NCBI GenBank assembly: GCA_020635695.1 | Contig: JACJZH010000005.1 | Coordinates: 186,001-250,000 of the forward strand | Origin: Flavobacteriales bacterium | GTDB taxonomy: Bacteria; Bacteroidota; Bacteroidia; Flavobacteriales_F; PHOS-HE28 | Direction of reading: 5' to 3' | DNA: 64,000 nt | In this document: piece by piece, positions 62,827 through 64,000 of the stretch | Layout: each line of letters begins with the position of its first letter | Numbering within the stretch: position 1 is the stretch's first letter | Program-made: the position numbers and the translations under genes | Notes under the pieces: generated by a model | Seen by the model: only the letters and a program-made list of their open reading frames with translations | Databases searched by the model: none | What the model was told of the DNA's origin: nothing

Positions 62827-64000
62827 GAACGCTCCTGTTCATCCTTGGGACCCTGCCTGCCCTGGTGCTGCGTGCGCAATCACTGGACGAGCATCTTGAG
62901 CGGGCCATTGAGCTCAACCCCGGTCTGCAAGCGCGTTATGCCGAGTTCGAAGCGGCGCTCGTGCGTTCGGCCCAGGTACGTGGCCTGCCCGACCCCACGC
63001 TCTCCATCGGCTATTTCATCAGTCCGGTGGAAACGCGTGTAGGCCCCCAGCGGGCACGCTTCTCCCTCACGCAGATGTTCCCCTGGTTCGGAACGCTGGG
63101 CGCACAGGCCGAAGCGACCGACCTGTTGGCCGAGGCCAGGTACCAGGCCTTCCTGGAGGCGCGGAACGAGCTCGTCTACAAGGTGCGCATGGCCTACTAT
63201 CCACTGCATGAACTGGACCGGGCGGTGGAACTGGAGCGCGCCGACCTCGAGATCCTGCGCAGCCATCAGGACCTGGCCCTCGCCCGTTTCGAGAGCGGGA
63301 AGGGGCGCATGGTGGATGTGCTGCGCACGGAGCTGGCGATCAACGAGGCGGAGGTGGACATCGCATTGTTGGAGGAACGCCGGGAACCCCTGCGGGTGGC
63401 TTTCGTCCGTACCGTCGGTTATGCCGAGGATGTGCCTGTGAGCACCCGCGACAGCCTGGGCCTCGTGGACCTGTCCCTGCTCAGGCCTGCGGACAGCCTG
63501 GCCATGGATCCCCGGCTCCACGAACTGGACCTGCGCATGGATGCGGCGTTGTCCCAGGCCGAGGCGGCCCGGCGCATGGGTGCTCCGCGAATGGGCATCG
63601 GTATCGACTACGTGGTAGTGGATGAGCGCACCGACATGGACCTCCCCGACAACGGCCGCGACGTGATCATGCCCATGTTCAGCGTGAGCCTGCCGATCTA
63701 CCGCAGCAAGTACCGCAGCGGGGTGGAAGAGGCGGAAGCCTTGCAACGGAGCTACGAGCTGCTGCGTGTGCAGCGAGGGAACGACCTGGCAGCGGCCTAC
63801 GAGACCGCCCGCTACGAGGCCTACAAGGCCGCCCGCATGGCACAGCTCATGGATGCACAGGTCGCGGTGAACGAGCGGATCCTCGAACTGCTCCTGGCCG
63901 CCTACTCGGGCAATGGCAGCGACTTCGAGGAAGTGCTGCGCACCCAGCAGCAGTTGCTGCGCCAGCGCCTCATGCGCCTTTCGGCCCTCCGCGAACACCA
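62823..64000 (+). CDS. TolC/CusC-type outer-membrane factor (C-terminus cut by window edge)
   Basis: An open frame from the ATG at 62823 to the window end, 392 residues so far. Signal peptide MRTLLFILGTLPALVLRAQ. Long helices and repeats typical of TolC proteins follow: GLPDPTLSIGYFISPVETR, QMFPWFGTLGAQAEA, LLEERREPLRVAFVR and VSLPIYRSKYRSGVEEAEAL. GLPDPTL and MFPWFGT are common in outer-membrane factors of metal-efflux loci. Its ATG overlaps the cusA stop, so it is co-translated. The adaptor (CusB) would be expected just outside the window. Confidence 0.85.
   Translation, partial: MRTLLFILGTLPALVLRAQSLDEHLERAIELNPGLQARYAEFEAALVRSAQVRGLPDPTLSIGYFISPVETRVGPQRARFSLTQMFPWFGTLGAQAEATDLLAEARYQAFLEARNELVYKVRMAYYPLHELDRAVELERADLEILRSHQDLALARFESGKGRMVDVLRTELAINEAEVDIALLEERREPLRVAFVRTVGYAEDVPVSTRDSLGLVDLSLLRPADSLAMDPRLHELDLRMDAALSQAEAARRMGAPRMGIGIDYVVVDERTDMDLPDNGRDVIMPMFSVSLPIYRSKYRSGVEEAEALQRSYELLRVQRGNDLAAAYETARYEAYKAARMAQLMDAQVAVNERILELLLAAYSGNGSDFEEVLRTQQQLLRQRLMRLSALREH

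Overview
The window comes from a high-GC member of the Bacteroidota, probably a Flavobacteriales-type lineage (the rank below phylum is inference). The evidence is promoters of the TAnnTTTG (-7) class, no clear Shine-Dalgarno sequences, several proteins with type IX secretion (T9SS) C-terminal sorting signals, a PorW/SprE-type T9SS lipoprotein, and a tRNA gene without an encoded CCA end. Genes are tightly packed. Many start codons lie only 4-6 nt downstream of the -7 element, and five convergent gene pairs overlap at their 3' ends. I see no insertion sequence, prophage, integrase, CRISPR array or rRNA; this looks like ordinary chromosome.

Layout. 1-5.4 kb: a bactofilin (cut by the window edge), PorW/SprE, a family-39-type glycosyltransferase and a divergent M23 peptidase, a cell-envelope neighbourhood. 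5.5-10.5 kb: a GH3-like acyl-adenylate enzyme, a two-gene envelope operon of unknown role, tsaC/sua5, and an ArsC-fold protein without the catalytic cysteine. 10.5-15.8 kb: dxr and rseP overlap, followed by a cation/proton antiporter, a single-domain response regulator and an FAD oxidoreductase. 15.8-33 kb: T9SS cargo, an FMN glutamate-synthase-family protein, a 2000-residue alpha-2-macroglobulin-like lipoprotein, a 1253-residue secreted protein ending in a duplicated KYTGSDNDRDPIL module, small secreted proteins and methylmalonyl-CoA epimerase. 33-42 kb: a HAD hydrolase, a CAU-anticodon tRNA, a GT-C membrane protein, galE, a PAP2-like protein, rpoN, an esterase, an ArsC/Spx-like protein and asnS.

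42-51 kb: a TetR-TolC-MFP-RND multidrug efflux operon with start/stop overlap at its head, then a SLC13/DASS carboxylate transporter and a convergent ridA-dinB pair. 51-56 kb: an aldo/keto reductase, a secreted cupredoxin, a 57-residue glycine-zipper protein and another T9SS protein. 55.9-64 kb: a copper/silver resistance cluster made of an AraC-type regulator with an HMA-like CxxC N-terminus, a CopA-type P1B ATPase, a CusA-type RND pump and a CusC-type outer-membrane factor that runs off the window. The expected logic is metal sensing by the regulator, cytoplasmic export by CopA and envelope export by CusA/CusC; no CusB-type adaptor is seen before the edge.

I did not find a clearly new multi-gene system. 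The most interesting signals are the pattern of predicted leaderless transcripts, the duplicated C-terminal module, the CxxC-AraC copper regulator, CnTTCAA heptamer repeats that occur both upstream of a gene and in frame inside copA, and the Cys-less ArsC paralogue.
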